DNA of 64,000 nucleotides, from the NCBI RefSeq assembly GCF_000478925.1, contig NZ_AP013072.1, forward strand, positions 2,046,001 through 2,110,000. Reading direction: 5' to 3'. Source of the DNA: Streptococcus anginosus subsp. whileyi MAS624. GTDB lineage: Bacteria > Bacillota > Bacilli > Lactobacillales > Streptococcaceae. The notes under the pieces are model-generated. The model was not told the DNA's origin, ran no database searches, and saw only the letters and a list, made by a program, of their open reading frames with translations. The translations under genes were made by a program, and so were the position numbers. The stretch's first letter is position 1; each line of letters begins with the position of its first letter. Below, in pieces: positions 8,761-21,180 of the stretch.

Positions 8761-9792
8761 TTATTTCAATTCATTCAAAAATCGAATGACTTGCTCGTTG
8801 GCATCCACTTGAGCTTTCACCCCAAAAGGAATGATTGCTCTCGGGGTAGCATGTCCAACATTTAAATTATACAAAATAGGAATATCCGTATCAATGACAC
8901 CCAGCAGGATTTGCTTGTACTCATCATAGTAGGTTTCATCCATTGGTTTTCCAACAAGTACACCATTTAAAACAGAAAAAATCCCTGTCGCCTTTAAGGC
9001 TTCTAGCATTTTTCGATATAAAATTGGTTCTGGTTTTTCCTCACTGGTTTCCAACAAAAGAATTTTTCCTGCCCACTCTGAAAGACTAGGAAAGAGCTGA
9101 TATTGTGCACACAATTCAATGGCACCTTCATATCTTTCATCAAATATCTGATAGAGCGACTCCAAACAGCCTCCTAAAATTTCCCCTTCAAATGTTGCTT
9201 TTCCTTTCAGCAATTCAAATCCCTGATTTTCATGACGAGTCCGCTTCGTTCCTAAGGCTTTTTCACTAAAATCTGTCCTTTCATCATACCAGACATTACT
9301 TGGTCTGATTTCTGAGATAGTTCCTGTTCCAATCAGTTCCTTAAAATATGACAGTGTATAAGGCAGCATTTCTTCCTCTAACTCACAAACATCAGCAAGA
9401 AATGACTGACCATAAAAAGTCTTCACTCCCAACTTATGGAGCATGAAGTGATTCATGGTAGTGTCTGAAAAACCTAAAAATACTTTCTGATTCACAACCT
9501 TTTTTAATTGGTTATCTTCAAACAAATAGGGTAGCAATCGATACGTATCATCTCCACCAATAGCACATAAAATCATATCAATTGAAGGATCTTCAAAAGC
9601 TTGAATCAAATCTTGCGCTCTCGATTTAGGATGGTCTTTCAGATAATCCATTCCCTTTTGTGCATGCTCTAAAAACGTCACTTCAAGTCCCAAGTCTTTT
9701 AAACGCTTTAATCCTAGATCAACCTCATGCCTAACGAAATTTTCTCCAATGATTCCGCTTGATAAACTGACAATTCCTACTTTCTTTATCAT
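8761..9792 (-). CDS. S66 family peptidase (LD-carboxypeptidase/MccF-like)
   Basis: A 343-residue cytoplasmic serine peptidase of family S66, whose members trim tetrapeptides during murein recycling or detoxify microcin-like nucleotides. The nucleophile serine is at residue 109 in FLGFSDTT. The glutamate of the triad is in the GEILGGCLESL block near residue 205, and the histidine is in VGHATPRA near residue 313. No signal peptide. GGGAGGAG precedes the ATG at 9792. Whether it acts on peptidoglycan or on antibiotics of the microcin C type cannot be told from the sequence. Confidence 0.82.
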   Translation of the reverse strand: MIKKVGIVSLSSGIIGENFVRHEVDLGLKRLKDLGLEVTFLEHAQKGMDYLKDHPKSRAQDLIQAFEDPSIDMILCAIGGDDTYRLLPYLFEDNQLKKVVNQKVFLGFSDTTMNHFMLHKLGVKTFYGQSFLADVCELEEEMLPYTLSYFKELIGTGTISEIRPSNVWYDERTDFSEKALGTKRTRHENQGFELLKGKATFEGEILGGCLESLYQIFDERYEGAIELCAQYQLFPSLSEWAGKILLLETSEEKPEPILYRKMLEALKATGIFSVLNGVLVGKPMDETYYDEYKQILLGVIDTDIPILYNLNVGHATPRAIIPFGVKAQVDANEQVIRFLNELK

Positions 9793-9949
9793 CTAATCTC
9801 CTCCCTTACTGATAATTTGAATCATTATATCACAAAATACAATCAACTAAAATGCTAAATGACCAATATTCACAAAACAAAACATACTAAGATTAGTAGT
9901 GAAGAAATCTCCGACGGGAGAGAGTATGAACTGCTTTTTCTTTATGTTA

Positions 9950-10069
9950 AAGTAGAGGTGTCTTGTTAAGTCGAGGGTCTTTTTGACGCTAGACGTCGTA
10001 CACAAAACTGGCAAGACACCTGTTTTATCAGAATGTTATCAAAGTATGTGGGACGCTTGACGTCGTGTA
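9950..10069 (+). ncRNA. Structured 5' end of the IS110 element, candidate bridge-RNA region
   Basis: Just upstream of the IS110-type transposase remnant, AGGTGTCTTG (9956-9965) and CAAGACACCT (10012-10021) form a perfect 10-bp stem enclosing a shorter GACG/CGTC structure. A 14-nt block, GACGCTAGACGTCG, recurs with one change near 10052. IS110-family elements encode the guide (bridge) RNA in a non-coding end, and the position fits. The rest of 9793-10123 holds no gene. Assignment is by position and structure only, and the transposase is dead. Confidence 0.4.
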
Positions 10070-10123
10070 TTGAAAACGACATCACTAAAACAAGGTATCA
10101 TTCAAGACAAAGAGGGAATTATC

Positions 10124-11325
10124 ATGCGGACTGTGTTTGGAATTGATGTGAGCAAGGCAAGTTCAGAGGTGGCTATTTTAGTCAACAGTGAGACGGTTCA
10201 TGGCTACACCATACCCAACGATACCATTGGATTTGCACGTCTCTTGAGCGATTTAAAAACCATTCAACACCCTGAAATCATCTTTGAGGCACTGGGGTCT
10301 ATTCGCGTCGGCTCCAAGCTTTTCTGGAGGAAAATGGCTACACTTATACACGGCTCAATCCTCTGGAAGCTAAGAAGCAATTGGATAGCCTGCGAGTTCG
10401 TAAAACGGATAAGATTGACGCTGAAAAACTAGTACAATCTCAATTTGTGCTCAATCGTAAGCCAACCCATGTTCAAGAGGAGGTTTATCAAGACTTGCGA
10501 GATTTGAGTCGCTTCTATCAAAATCTGACAGAGGATACCGTTCGTACTAAGAACCGCTTCACAAAGTACTGCAAGTGACCTTCCCAGAAATAGAGTCTAT
10601 TTTATCAGCGCCAACAGGTGAACAATACTGGCAGCTGGTGAGGGCATTCCCAAGTAAAGCTTTCGCCCGGGAGATGTCTGAGATGGAACTGACTGCCATC
10701 ATTCGGCAGTCTACAGCCAAACGCATCTCTGACAAGCGTGTCGCTTATCTGGTGGGGAAACTCATTGAACTAGCCAAACAGTCTTATTGTGCTACCAAGA
10801 AAACCTCTCCAATGATCGAAGAGGTTCGTTACTATGCAGGAGAACTCCAACGATTGACCGAACGCAGACAGACTATCTTAGACAAAATGGTAGAGCTGGC
10901 CAAACCTCTACCAGAATACGAGATTCGTTCTCTCCATCCCTGGTATCGCTGAAACAACAGCCACCTCTATCATAGGCGAATTAGGAGATATTCGCCGTTT
11001 TCAGTCTGCCAATCAAATCAACGCCTTTATTGGAATTGATCTCAGACACTACGAATCTGAAAACTTTCTGGCTTAAGAACACATCACCAAACGGGGCAAT
11101 CCTCATGCCAGAAAAATTCTCTTCAAGACCATTCACAACATTGCTTCGGTCAGTCATACCAAGCCCTATCATATTGCGGACTTTTATGAGAAACGAAAAA
11201 GACAATCGCAGACGACTTCAACTAAGCCTCATACGATTGCCTCAATGCATCGCCTCATAAGGACAATGTATTACCTCATTACGCATAACAAACTTTACGA
11301 TTACACTTTAACCCAAAATCATTAA
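10124..11325 (+). pseudogene. IS110-family transposase, decayed
   Basis: The start MRTVFGIDVSKASSEVAIL is the RuvC-like DEDD N-terminus of IS110 transposases. RVRKTDKIDAEKL, LLSIPGI-type and IGELGDIRRFQSANQINAFIGID mark the helical linker and C-terminal Tnp_20 domain. The gene is broken: frame changes near 10300, near 10565 and near 10935, plus an in-frame TAA at about 11074. The reading ends with TAA at 11325. All pieces read on in order when the frames are joined, so this is one inactivated copy, not several genes. Confidence 0.85.
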
Positions 11326-11557
11326 AGCCGTCTATGCATTATCATTGTAACACCTTACAAAAAATTTCGCTAGGTATGATGTTGATTTTGTGTACTCTTT
11401 TTCCAATCAAAAGAGCCAAAAAGGGCTAGGATAAACTATTAAAATCAAATCAATCATCAATTCTTTGACTGAAAAACATTGAATTGCTTGACAAATGGTA
11501 GAAAAATAACTCCATAATCTCTGCAGTGGTGTTACCCACTACAGAAATTATAGAGCC
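11326..11557. other. Gene-free stretch after the IS110 remnant
   Basis: No supported ORF. A near-perfect hairpin (CTGCAGTGG with CCACTACAG, 11520-11543) is the only structure I see. The element's right end must be in or near here, but no second copy of a flanking sequence lets me place it. Confidence 0.4.
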
Positions 11558-11592
11558 AAAAAAGTTTGGAACTCCCCATCCCAAACTTTTTT
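11558..11592. terminator. Bidirectional terminator at the dinB stop
   Basis: A12-bp perfect inverted repeat, AAAAAAGTTTGG and CCAAACTTTTTT, with an 11-nt loop. The right arm runs into the dinB stop codon at 11591-11593. The A and T runs on each side let it act in both directions. Confidence 0.8.
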
Positions 11593-12658
11593 ACATCCCA
11601 AATCCTGTTACTGTCACTCCTAAAAGACGCACACCTTTTGTCTGCTCGTCCAAGCTATCATAAATCTCATGTGCAATGCGCTCAATCTGCTCCGCATCTT
11701 GCGTTCTTGTCGCTAAGCTATGCCTTTTTGTCAATGTTGAAAAATCCGCATAGCGAATCTTCAGAACAATCGTCCTACCAGATTTTCCATGCTTTTTTAA
11801 ACTACGAGCTACCTTTTGTGATAAAAGGGTCAGCTCCTTTTTTATGTCGTCTTCGTTATGGAGCAATTTCCCATAAGTTCTTTCCTTGCCGATAGACTTA
11901 CGAATACGGTTGACTTTTACTGGTGAATTGCTGATTCCTCTTGCTTTGCGATAAAGGTCAAATCCAAATCGACCAAACAAGTCAATCAAGGTCATCTCAG
12001 GAATTTCTAATAAATCTGCTCCTGTATAAACGCCCATATCATGCAGCTTTTCCACCGTCTTTTTTCCAACACCGTAAAACTTTGCCACATCCATTTGAGA
12101 GAGAAAAGATTCTGCTTCTTCTGGCAAAACAACTGTCAAGCCGTGAGGCTTTTCATAGTCACTAGCCATTTTTGCCAAAAATTTATTGTAGGACACACCA
12201 GCTGAACCGGTCAAATGAAGCTCTGTCCATATCTCGTGCTGGATTAGCTTGGCTATCTTGACAGCAGATTTCATACCCAGCTTATTTTTGGTTACGTCCA
12301 GATAGGCTTCATCAATACTGATTGGCTCAATCACATCTGTATATCGTTTAAAAATGGCTCGAATTTGCTGGCTGACTGCCTGATATTTTTCATAATTTCC
12401 CGAAATGAAAATCGCCTGTGGACAACGCTCATAAGCTTCTTTGGAGCTCATAGCTGAGTGAACACCAAACTTTCGTGCCTCATAATTGCAAGTCGAAACA
12501 ACGCCTCGTCCGCCTGTCAAGCGAGGGTCAGCTCCGATGATGACCGGTTTGCCTTTTAGTGCTGGGTTGTCTCTTTCTTCTACGGAGGCAAAAAAGGCAT
12601 CCATATCAATGTGAATGATTTTCCGAGATGTATCATTGATTAAGGGAAAAATTAACAT
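11591..12658 (-). CDS. dinB: DNA polymerase IV, Y family
   Basis: Error-prone translesion polymerase of 355 residues. Catalytic carboxylates are in [12 protein letters not shown] near the N-terminus and SIDEAYLD near residue 105. Helix-hairpin-helix and little-finger domains follow ([19 protein letters not shown]). I chose the ATG at 12658 because AAAGGAG lies 9 nt before it; a longer frame to 12703 has no ribosome site and adds non-family residues. Confidence 0.94.
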   Translation of the reverse strand: MLIFPLINDTSRKIIHIDMDAFFASVEERDNPALKGKPVIIGADPRLTGGRGVVSTCNYEARKFGVHSAMSSKEAYERCPQAIFISGNYEKYQAVSQQIRAIFKRYTDVIEPISIDEAYLDVTKNKLGMKSAVKIAKLIQHEIWTELHLTGSAGVSYNKFLAKMASDYEKPHGLTVVLPEEAESFLSQMDVAKFYGVGKKTVEKLHDMGVYTGADLLEIPEMTLIDLFGRFGFDLYRKARGISNSPVKVNRIRKSIGKERTYGKLLHNEDDIKKELTLLSQKVARSLKKHGKSGRTIVLKIRYADFSTLTKRHSLATRTQDAEQIERIAHEIYDSLDEQTKGVRLLGVTVTGFGM

Positions 12659-12823
12659 CAATACGGCTCCTTTCTTGACTCTGTTCTTTCTTCCATTATA
12701 CAATTTTTATCATTTTTTCCAAAATATTTGAAAATATGCTGATTTTTTCAAAAATATAATACAATTTACGCTAGTTTTTAAATCTGTATTATAAAAGAAA
12801 GTGCTTTTATAACGAGATTCCAT

Positions 12824-12852
12824 TTGTGGAAACGATTACTATATGATATACT
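12824..12852 (+). promoter_or_regulatory. pfl promoter with CcpA-type cre site
   Basis: TTGTGG (12824-12829), a 17-nt spacer and an extended -10 TGATATACT (TATACT at 12847-12852) form a promoter 54 nt before the pfl ATG. TGGAAACGATTACT at 12827-12840 matches the catabolite-response consensus at most positions and overlaps the -35 and spacer, so carbon repression by CcpA is likely. Confidence 0.65.
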
Positions 12853-12906
12853 TATTTTATAAATGTAACAGATTTGTGTTGCTAGAAAGATACAAGAGGA
12901 AAAAAC

Positions 12907-15222
12907 ATGGTTGTTAAAACTGTTGTCGAAGCACAGGATATTTTTGACAAAGCCTGGGAAGGCTTCAAAGGGGAAGATTGGCGCGAAAAAGCTAGCGTAT
13001 CTCGTTTTGTACAAGCAAACTACACTCCTTATGACGGAGATGAAAGTTTCTTAGCTGGTCCAACTGAACGCTCTCTTCACATTAAAAAAATTATCGAAGA
13101 TACAAAAGCACATTATGAAGAAACACGTTTCCCAATGGATACACGTGCTACTTCAATCGCTGATATTCCAGCTGGATATATTGACAAAGATAATGAATTG
13201 ATTTATGGTATCCAAAATGATGAATTATTTAAGTTGAATTTCATGCCAAAAGGTGGTATCCGTATGGCGGAAACTGCTTTGAAGGAACATGGCTATGAAC
13301 CAGATCCTAAGATGCATGAAATCTTCACAAAATACGTAACAACTGTAAATGACGGTATTTTCCGTGCCTACACAACAAATATCCGTCGTGCACGTCACGC
13401 ACACACTGTAACAGGTTTGCCAGATGCTTATTCACGTGGACGTATCATTGGTGTTTACGCACGTCTTGCTCTTTACGGTGCAGATTACTTGATGGCAGAA
13501 AAAGTTGAAGATTGGAATGCTTTAACTGAAATTGACGAAGAAACAATCCGTCTCCGCGAAGAAATCAACCTTCAATACCAATCATTGAAAGAAGTTGTTC
13601 GTCTAGGTGACCTTTATGGTCTTGATGTTCGCAGACCTGCTATGAATGTAAAAGAAGCTATTCAATGGGTGAATATCGCTTTCATGGCTGTCTGCCGTGT
13701 CGTAAATGGTGCCGCTACTTCACTTGGACGTGTTCCAATCGTTCTTGACATTTATGCAGATCGTGACTTGGCCCGTGGTACTTTCACAGAATCAGAAATC
13801 CAAGAATTTGTTGATGACTTTGTCTTGAAACTTCGTACTGTGAAATTTGCTCGTACAAAAGCTTATGACGAATTGTATTCAGGTGACCCAACTTTCATCA
13901 CAACTTCTATGGCTGGTATGGGAAATGATGGTCGTCACCGTGTGACAAAAATGGATTACCGTTTCTTGAACACACTTGACAATATCGGTAACTCACCAGA
14001 GCCAAACTTGACTGTTCTCTGGACAGATAAATTACCATACACTTTCCGTCATTACTGCATGCACATGAGTCACAAACATTCTTCTATCCAATACGAAGGT
14101 GTAACGACAATGGCAAAAGACGGCTATGGCGAAATGAGCTGTATCTCTTGCTGTGTGTCACCACTTGACCCAGAAAATGAAGAACAACGCCACAACATCC
14201 AATACTTCGGTGCTCGTGTAAACGTCCTTAAAGCTCTCTTGACTGGTTTGAACGGTGGTTACGACGATGTTCACAAAGACTACAAAGTATTTGATATTGA
14301 CCCTATCCGCGACGAAGTACTTGAATTTGAATCTGTTAAGGCAAACTTTGAAAAATCACTTGATTGGTTGACAGACACTTATGTAGATGCTTTGAACATC
14401 ATTCACTACATGACAGACAAGTACAACTACGAAGCTGTTCAAATGGCCTTTTTGCCTACACATCAACGTGCTAACATGGGATTTGGTATCTGTGGATTTG
14501 CCAATACTGTTGATACATTAGCTGCTATTAAGTATGCGACAGTCAAACCAATCCGTGACGAAAATGGTTATATCTACGACTACGAAACTACTGGCGAATA
14601 CCCACGTTGGGGTGAAGACGATCCTCGCTCAAACGAATTGGCCGAATGGTTGATTGAAGCCTACACAACTCGTCTTCGTAGCCACAGACTTTACAAGAAC
14701 GCTGAGGCAACTGTATCACTCTTGACGATCACTTCAAACGTTGCTTACTCTAAACAAACTGGTAACTCACCGGTCCACAAAGGGGTATACCTCAACGAAG
14801 ATGGTTCAGTGAACTTATCTAAATTGGAATTTTTCTCACCAGGTGCGAACCCATCTAACAAAGCTCGTGGTGGTTGGTTGCAAAACCTCAACTCACTAGC
14901 CAGCCTTGACTTTGGCTATGCAGCAGATGGTATCTCTCTCACTACACAAGTTTCACCTCGTGCTCTTGGTAAGACTCGTGAAGAACAAGTGGATAACTTG
15001 GTCACAATTCTTGACGGTTACTTTGAAAATGGAGGACAACACGTCAACTTGAACGTTATGGATCTTAAAGATGTCTATGATAAGATTATGAATGGTGAAG
15101 ATGTTATCGTTCGTATCTCAGGTTACTGTGTCAATACCAAATACCTTACTAAAGAACAAAAAACTGAATTGACTCAACGTGTCTTCCACGAAGTGCTTTC
15201 AATGGATGACGCCCTTAGCTAA
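12907..15222 (+). CDS. pflB: Formate C-acetyltransferase (pyruvate formate-lyase)
   Basis: Glycyl radical enzyme converting pyruvate and CoA to acetyl-CoA and formate in anaerobic mixed-acid fermentation. 771 residues, the usual streptococcal length. The catalytic cysteine pair C415-C416 sits in [11 protein letters not shown]. The radical glycine is G739 in the C-terminal RISGYCVNT. Its activating enzyme is not in the window. Codon use is strongly biased, as expected for an abundant enzyme. It has its own promoter and terminator and stands alone. Confidence 0.97.
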   Translation: MVVKTVVEAQDIFDKAWEGFKGEDWREKASVSRFVQANYTPYDGDESFLAGPTERSLHIKKIIEDTKAHYEETRFPMDTRATSIADIPAGYIDKDNELIYGIQNDELFKLNFMPKGGIRMAETALKEHGYEPDPKMHEIFTKYVTTVNDGIFRAYTTNIRRARHAHTVTGLPDAYSRGRIIGVYARLALYGADYLMAEKVEDWNALTEIDEETIRLREEINLQYQSLKEVVRLGDLYGLDVRRPAMNVKEAIQWVNIAFMAVCRVVNGAATSLGRVPIVLDIYADRDLARGTFTESEIQEFVDDFVLKLRTVKFARTKAYDELYSGDPTFITTSMAGMGNDGRHRVTKMDYRFLNTLDNIGNSPEPNLTVLWTDKLPYTFRHYCMHMSHKHSSIQYEGVTTMAKDGYGEMSCISCCVSPLDPENEEQRHNIQYFGARVNVLKALLTGLNGGYDDVHKDYKVFDIDPIRDEVLEFESVKANFEKSLDWLTDTYVDALNIIHYMTDKYNYEAVQMAFLPTHQRANMGFGICGFANTVDTLAAIKYATVKPIRDENGYIYDYETTGEYPRWGEDDPRSNELAEWLIEAYTTRLRSHRLYKNAEATVSLLTITSNVAYSKQTGNSPVHKGVYLNEDGSVNLSKLEFFSPGANPSNKARGGWLQNLNSLASLDFGYAADGISLTTQVSPRALGKTREEQVDNLVTILDGYFENGGQHVNLNVMDLKDVYDKIMNGEDVIVRISGYCVNTKYLTKEQKTELTQRVFHEVLSMDDALS

Positions 15223-15237
15223 TTCAATTCTATTCTC

Positions 15238-15277
15238 AAAAACCAGTTGGAAATTCCAGCTGGTTTTCTTCTTTTTT
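15238..15277 (+). terminator. pfl terminator
   Basis: AAAACCAG pairs with CTGGTTTT, with an inner GGA/TCC stem, followed by CTTCTTTTTT, 15 nt after the pfl stop. Confidence 0.85.
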
Positions 15278-15322
15278 ATGCTATAATAGAGATATTGTTA
15301 GTTAAAAGAAAAGGGTGTAAAA

Positions 15323-16099
15323 ATGGTGGAGAAAAGAGATGTAGAAAGGGAAGGCAAATTTAATCTAACTGTTGATGTCCTGATGTTAGCAGGTACGCTT
15401 CTGCTTCAAAGTGGTTCTGAAATTTATCGGGTTGAAGATACCATGATTCGGATTGCTCATTCTCAAGGAATTATGGATTGTAATGCACTCGCAATGCCAG
15501 TTGCCATTTTCTTTTCAATTGAAAACACCAATATTTCGCGTATGAAACGGATTACTCACTCAAATTATAATATTGAAAAAGTATGTGATGTCAACCAAGT
15601 ATCGCGTGAACTGGTTAGTGGGGACATCAGTCTTGAAGATGCTTTTGAGAAATTAACTCAGCTAAAAAAGAAAAAAACACCTTACACAAACAGGCAACTG
15701 ACACTTGCTGCTGCTATTAGTGCTCCTTTTTTCTCTATCATGTTTGGTGGCAATCTCTATGATGCACTCGGAGCTGCTCTTGCGACCTTCTTTGGCTTTG
15801 CCTTTTCTCTTTCGGTCAATAAATACGTGCGCATTCCTTTTGTCACAGCTTTTGCAGGAGCTTTTATTTTTGGTCTGCTGGCACAGATCTGGGCACGCTA
15901 TTCTAGTTTTCCTTCCAGTGCGGACTTAATCATCGCTGGTGCTGTCATGCCTTTTGTTCCCGGTATTGCTCTGACCAATGCCGTACGTGATTTGATGACC
16001 AATCATCTCAATTCTGGTATGAGCAAAATTTTTGAAACACTGTTAATTACTCTGGCACTCGGAGCTGGCACTTCCGTAGCTCTCGTCTTAATGAAATAA
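15323..16099 (+). CDS. Threonine/serine exporter family protein, ThrE N-terminal half
   Basis: 258 residues: a cytoplasmic N-terminal region (DUF1212/ThrE; LLLQSGSEIYRVEDTM near residue 28) followed by about five membrane helices from residue 125. ThrE in Corynebacterium exports threonine and serine; in Firmicutes the protein is often split in two, as here. It starts with an ATG behind AAAGGGTG. An extended -10 (TGCTATAAT, TATAAT at 15282-15287) lies 35 nt upstream. The partner half begins 3 nt after its stop. The exported substrate is inferred. Confidence 0.78.
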   Translation: MVEKRDVEREGKFNLTVDVLMLAGTLLLQSGSEIYRVEDTMIRIAHSQGIMDCNALAMPVAIFFSIENTNISRMKRITHSNYNIEKVCDVNQVSRELVSGDISLEDAFEKLTQLKKKKTPYTNRQLTLAAAISAPFFSIMFGGNLYDALGAALATFFGFAFSLSVNKYVRIPFVTAFAGAFIFGLLAQIWARYSSFPSSADLIIAGAVMPFVPGIALTNAVRDLMTNHLNSGMSKIFETLLITLALGAGTSVALVLMK

Positions 16100-16102
16100 A
16101 AG

Positions 16103-16552
16103 GTGAATCCATTGACTGTCTTATTACAAGCTGCAGCAAGTTTTCTTGCAATTGTAATGTTCTTAATCGTTTTAAATGTTCAAAAAAGCATGCTCATTCC
16201 AGGAGGAGTTCTTGGAATGTTTATCTGGCTTTTGTATTATGTGCTAAAAGGTCCGACAAATGTCATCATTGCTACATTCATTGCAGCCATTATCGGGTCT
16301 TGCATTAGTCAAGTTTTGAGCATTCTTTATAAAACCCCTGCTGTCGTCTTTATCTTAGCCATTTTAGCTCCATTGGTTCCGGGCTATCTTTCTTATCGTA
16401 CAACGGCCTTTTTTGTCACTGGAGATTATAGTCATGCTATGGTTAATGCTACCTTGGTAGTGATTTTAGCCTTGGTCATTTCAATTGGAATGGCAAGTGG
16501 CACGGTGGTGCTCAGACTCTACCATTATCTGCAAAAGCATCGCTCCTCATAA
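16103..16552 (+). CDS. Threonine/serine exporter family protein, second half (DUF3815)
   Basis: 149 residues with four or five hydrophobic helices, including APLVPGYLSYRTTAFFVTGDY, the block that defines the C-terminal ThrE/DUF3815 half. The start is GTG at 16103, directly behind the upstream gene. It is expected to join the preceding protein to form one exporter. Confidence 0.78.
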   Translation: MNPLTVLLQAAASFLAIVMFLIVLNVQKSMLIPGGVLGMFIWLLYYVLKGPTNVIIATFIAAIIGSCISQVLSILYKTPAVVFILAILAPLVPGYLSYRTTAFFVTGDYSHAMVNATLVVILALVISIGMASGTVVLRLYHYLQKHRSS

Positions 16553-16578
16553 TTCGACATAACTCCTGAAAATGTCCC

Positions 16579-16608
16579 AAGTCTTTCTTTTCGTAAGAGG
16601 GCTTTTTT
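16579..16608 (+). terminator. Terminator after the ThrE pair
   Basis: An imperfect stem of AAGTCTTTCTT with AAGAGGGCTT around a TTTCG loop, followed by TTTTTT. Confidence 0.65.
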
Positions 16609-16685
16609 CTCAGTTTCTACCTTAATTATGATAAAATGGAATAGAATAAGTTTGGTATCAAACCGAAAAATATATAGAGGTAATG

Positions 16686-17858
16686 ATGAACATTGGAATT
16701 GATAAAATTGGCTTTGCGACAGCCAATTACGTATTAAAATTAGAAAATTTGGCAGAAGCGCGTAACATTGACCCGGAAAAACTAAGCAAGGGACTTTTAC
16801 TAAAAGAAATCAGTGTTGCTCCAGTCACAGAAGATATTGTAACCATGGGAGCGAGTGCAGCAGTATCTATTTTAACCGAAGAAGATAAACAGGCTATTGA
16901 CATGGTGATTGTGGCCAGTGAATCTGGAATTGACCAAAGCAAGGCTTCTGCTGTTTTTATTCATGGTTTGCTTGGAATTCAGCCATTTGCGCGTAGTTTT
17001 GAAATGAAAGAAGCATGCTATAGTGCTACTGCCGCACTGGATTATGCAAAACTACACGTTGAAAAACATCCAGACTCAAAGGTCTTGGTCATCGCTAGTG
17101 ACATTGCCAAATACGGGATTGGAACACCGGGCGAGCCAACACAAGGCGCTGGTTCGATAGCTATGCTCATCACTAGTCATCCACGAATTCTAGCCTTCAA
17201 TGAGGACAATGTCGCTCAAACACGAGACATCATGGACTTTTGGCGACCAAACTATTCGACAACGCCGTTTGTCAATGGCATGTATTCTACGCAACAGTAT
17301 TTAGATAGTCTAAAAACAACTTGGGCAGAGTACCTAAGACGCAATCAAGTCTCTTTGAAAGATTTTGCAGCAGTTTGTTTTCACTTACCTTATCCAAAGC
17401 TAGCTTTAAAAGGTATGCGGAAAATCATGGATAAGACATTGCCAATTGAGCAGCAAGAGCAACTACAAGTAAATTTCGATCAATCCATTCTTTACAGCCA
17501 AAAAGTAGGTAACATTTATACTGGTTCCCTCTTTTTGGGTCTCCTTTCCCTGCTTGAAAATAGTACGACACTCAAAGCAGGTGACCGCATTGCGCTCTTT
17601 AGCTACGGAAGCGGAGCTGTATCAGAAATCTTTAGTGGGCAGCTCGTAGCAGGCTTTGAGCAACAGCTTGAAACCAATCGTATGGAAAAACTTGACAGCC
17701 GCACGCCTCTGAGCATTCTAGATTATGAGAAGGTATTTTTTGAAGAAGCAAAACTAGATGAAAATGGCTCTGCTAACTTCACAGGCTATGAAAATCAAGA
17801 CTTTGCCTTAGCAAAAATCGTAGAACACCAACGTACATACATCAAGGTGGAAAAATAA
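16686..17858 (+). CDS. mvaS: Hydroxymethylglutaryl-CoA synthase
   Basis: Condenses acetyl-CoA and acetoacetyl-CoA to HMG-CoA, the first committed step to mevalonate. 390 residues. The acyl-accepting cysteine is C111 in EACYSATAAL, the same number as in characterised Gram-positive enzymes. The histidine block FHLPYPKLA and the glycine-rich SYGSGAVSEIF follow. AGAGG stands 5 nt before the second of two ATG codons, so I start there (the first is 16683). mvaA follows after 1 nt. Confidence 0.95.
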   Translation: MNIGIDKIGFATANYVLKLENLAEARNIDPEKLSKGLLLKEISVAPVTEDIVTMGASAAVSILTEEDKQAIDMVIVASESGIDQSKASAVFIHGLLGIQPFARSFEMKEACYSATAALDYAKLHVEKHPDSKVLVIASDIAKYGIGTPGEPTQGAGSIAMLITSHPRILAFNEDNVAQTRDIMDFWRPNYSTTPFVNGMYSTQQYLDSLKTTWAEYLRRNQVSLKDFAAVCFHLPYPKLALKGMRKIMDKTLPIEQQEQLQVNFDQSILYSQKVGNIYTGSLFLGLLSLLENSTTLKAGDRIALFSYGSGAVSEIFSGQLVAGFEQQLETNRMEKLDSRTPLSILDYEKVFFEEAKLDENGSANFTGYENQDFALAKIVEHQRTYIKVEK

Positions 17859-17859
17859 T

Positions 17860-19140
17860 ATGAAGATAAGTTGGACGGGTTTTTCCAAAAAATCATTGCA
17901 AGAACGTTTGCAAATTTTAAAAGACTATCACTTACTAAACGAGGATAATCAAACAAACCTTGAACATAATCACATGCTCCCTCTCTCAACAGCCGACCAA
18001 ATGAGCGAAAATGTTCTGGCGACATTTGCTCTGCCCTACTCTTTCGTTCCTGATGTTGTGGTAGACGAGGAAGTTTATCAGGTACCTTTCGTAACAGAAG
18101 AGCCCTCTGTCGTTGCGGCTGCTAGCTTTGCAGCAAAAATTATTAAACGCTCTGGGGGCTTCAAAACGACTATTCACAGGCGTCAAATGATTGGACAAGT
18201 TGCTCTCTATCAAGTAGCAAATATTGAAGTAGCTATAAAAAATATCCAAAACCACAAGCAAGAGTTATTAGAATTGGCCAATCAAGCACACCCATCGATT
18301 GTCAACCGCGGTGGCGGCGCATGCGATTTACGTGTAGAATGGTTAAATGGAGAAGCTGAATTTTTAGTCGTTTATCTAACAGTTGACACCCAAGAAGCTA
18401 TGGGCGCCAATATCCTCAATACCATGCTAGAAGCGTTGAAAACACCATTAGAAGAGTTGACTGGCGGTGAAAGCTTGATGGCAATTCTATCAAATTATGC
18501 AACAGAAGCCTTGGTCACTGCCACCTGTGAAATTGATATTCGTTTTCTCAGTCGAAATAAATCAGAAGCCTTTGACATTGCTAAGAAAATAGTGCTGGCA
18601 AGCCAATTTGCCAAACAAGATCCTTACCGTGCCAGTACCCACAACAAAGGCATTTTCAACGGGATTGATGCTGTCGTATTAGCAACAGGAAATGATTGGC
18701 GAGCGATTGAAGCAGGCGCGCATGCCTACGCTAGTAGAAATGGTTCCTATCAAGGATTAACTACTTGGTCAATCAAGGAAGCCACTCAAACGCTCTGCGG
18801 AGAGATTACTCTTCCTCTTCCCATTGCTACAAAAGGGGGCTCCATTGGGCTCAACCCTACGGTGGAAGTTAGCTTCGATTTGCTAAAACAACCAACCGCC
18901 AAAGAGTTAGCCAGTATTATTGCGTCTATCGGCTTAGCGCAAAATTTTGCAGCTCTAAAAGCGCTGGTCAGCACCGGTATTCAGCACGGTCACATGAAGC
19001 TACAAGCCAAATCTCTAGCTCTTTTAGCAGGAGCTAAGGATACAGAAATCGCTCCTCTGGTTTCTCAGCTCATTTCTGAGAAACATTTTAGTCTCAAAAG
19101 AGCACAAGAAATTTTAGAAAACATTCGTCAAAAATCATAG
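17860..19140 (+). CDS. mvaA: Hydroxymethylglutaryl-CoA reductase, class II
   Basis: Reduces HMG-CoA to mevalonate. 426 residues. Family blocks: the N-terminal GFSKKSLQERL, the VNRGGGACDLR region, TQEAMGANILNTMLE near residue 180, the nucleotide-binding NKGIFNGIDAVVLATGND, and the GGSIGLNP block. It is co-transcribed with mvaS. The rest of the pathway is on the opposite strand, just downstream, converging on this gene. Confidence 0.95.
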   Translation: MKISWTGFSKKSLQERLQILKDYHLLNEDNQTNLEHNHMLPLSTADQMSENVLATFALPYSFVPDVVVDEEVYQVPFVTEEPSVVAAASFAAKIIKRSGGFKTTIHRRQMIGQVALYQVANIEVAIKNIQNHKQELLELANQAHPSIVNRGGGACDLRVEWLNGEAEFLVVYLTVDTQEAMGANILNTMLEALKTPLEELTGGESLMAILSNYATEALVTATCEIDIRFLSRNKSEAFDIAKKIVLASQFAKQDPYRASTHNKGIFNGIDAVVLATGNDWRAIEAGAHAYASRNGSYQGLTTWSIKEATQTLCGEITLPLPIATKGGSIGLNPTVEVSFDLLKQPTAKELASIIASIGLAQNFAALKALVSTGIQHGHMKLQAKSLALLAGAKDTEIAPLVSQLISEKHFSLKRAQEILENIRQKS

Positions 19141-19148
19141 AAAAAAAG

Positions 19149-21172
<2,024 letters not shown>

Positions 21173-21180
<8 letters not shown>

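Noticed and set aside
11520..11543. Hairpin as the right end of the IS110 element
   Set aside because: No matching sequence at the left end and no flanking duplication; the end cannot be placed from one copy.
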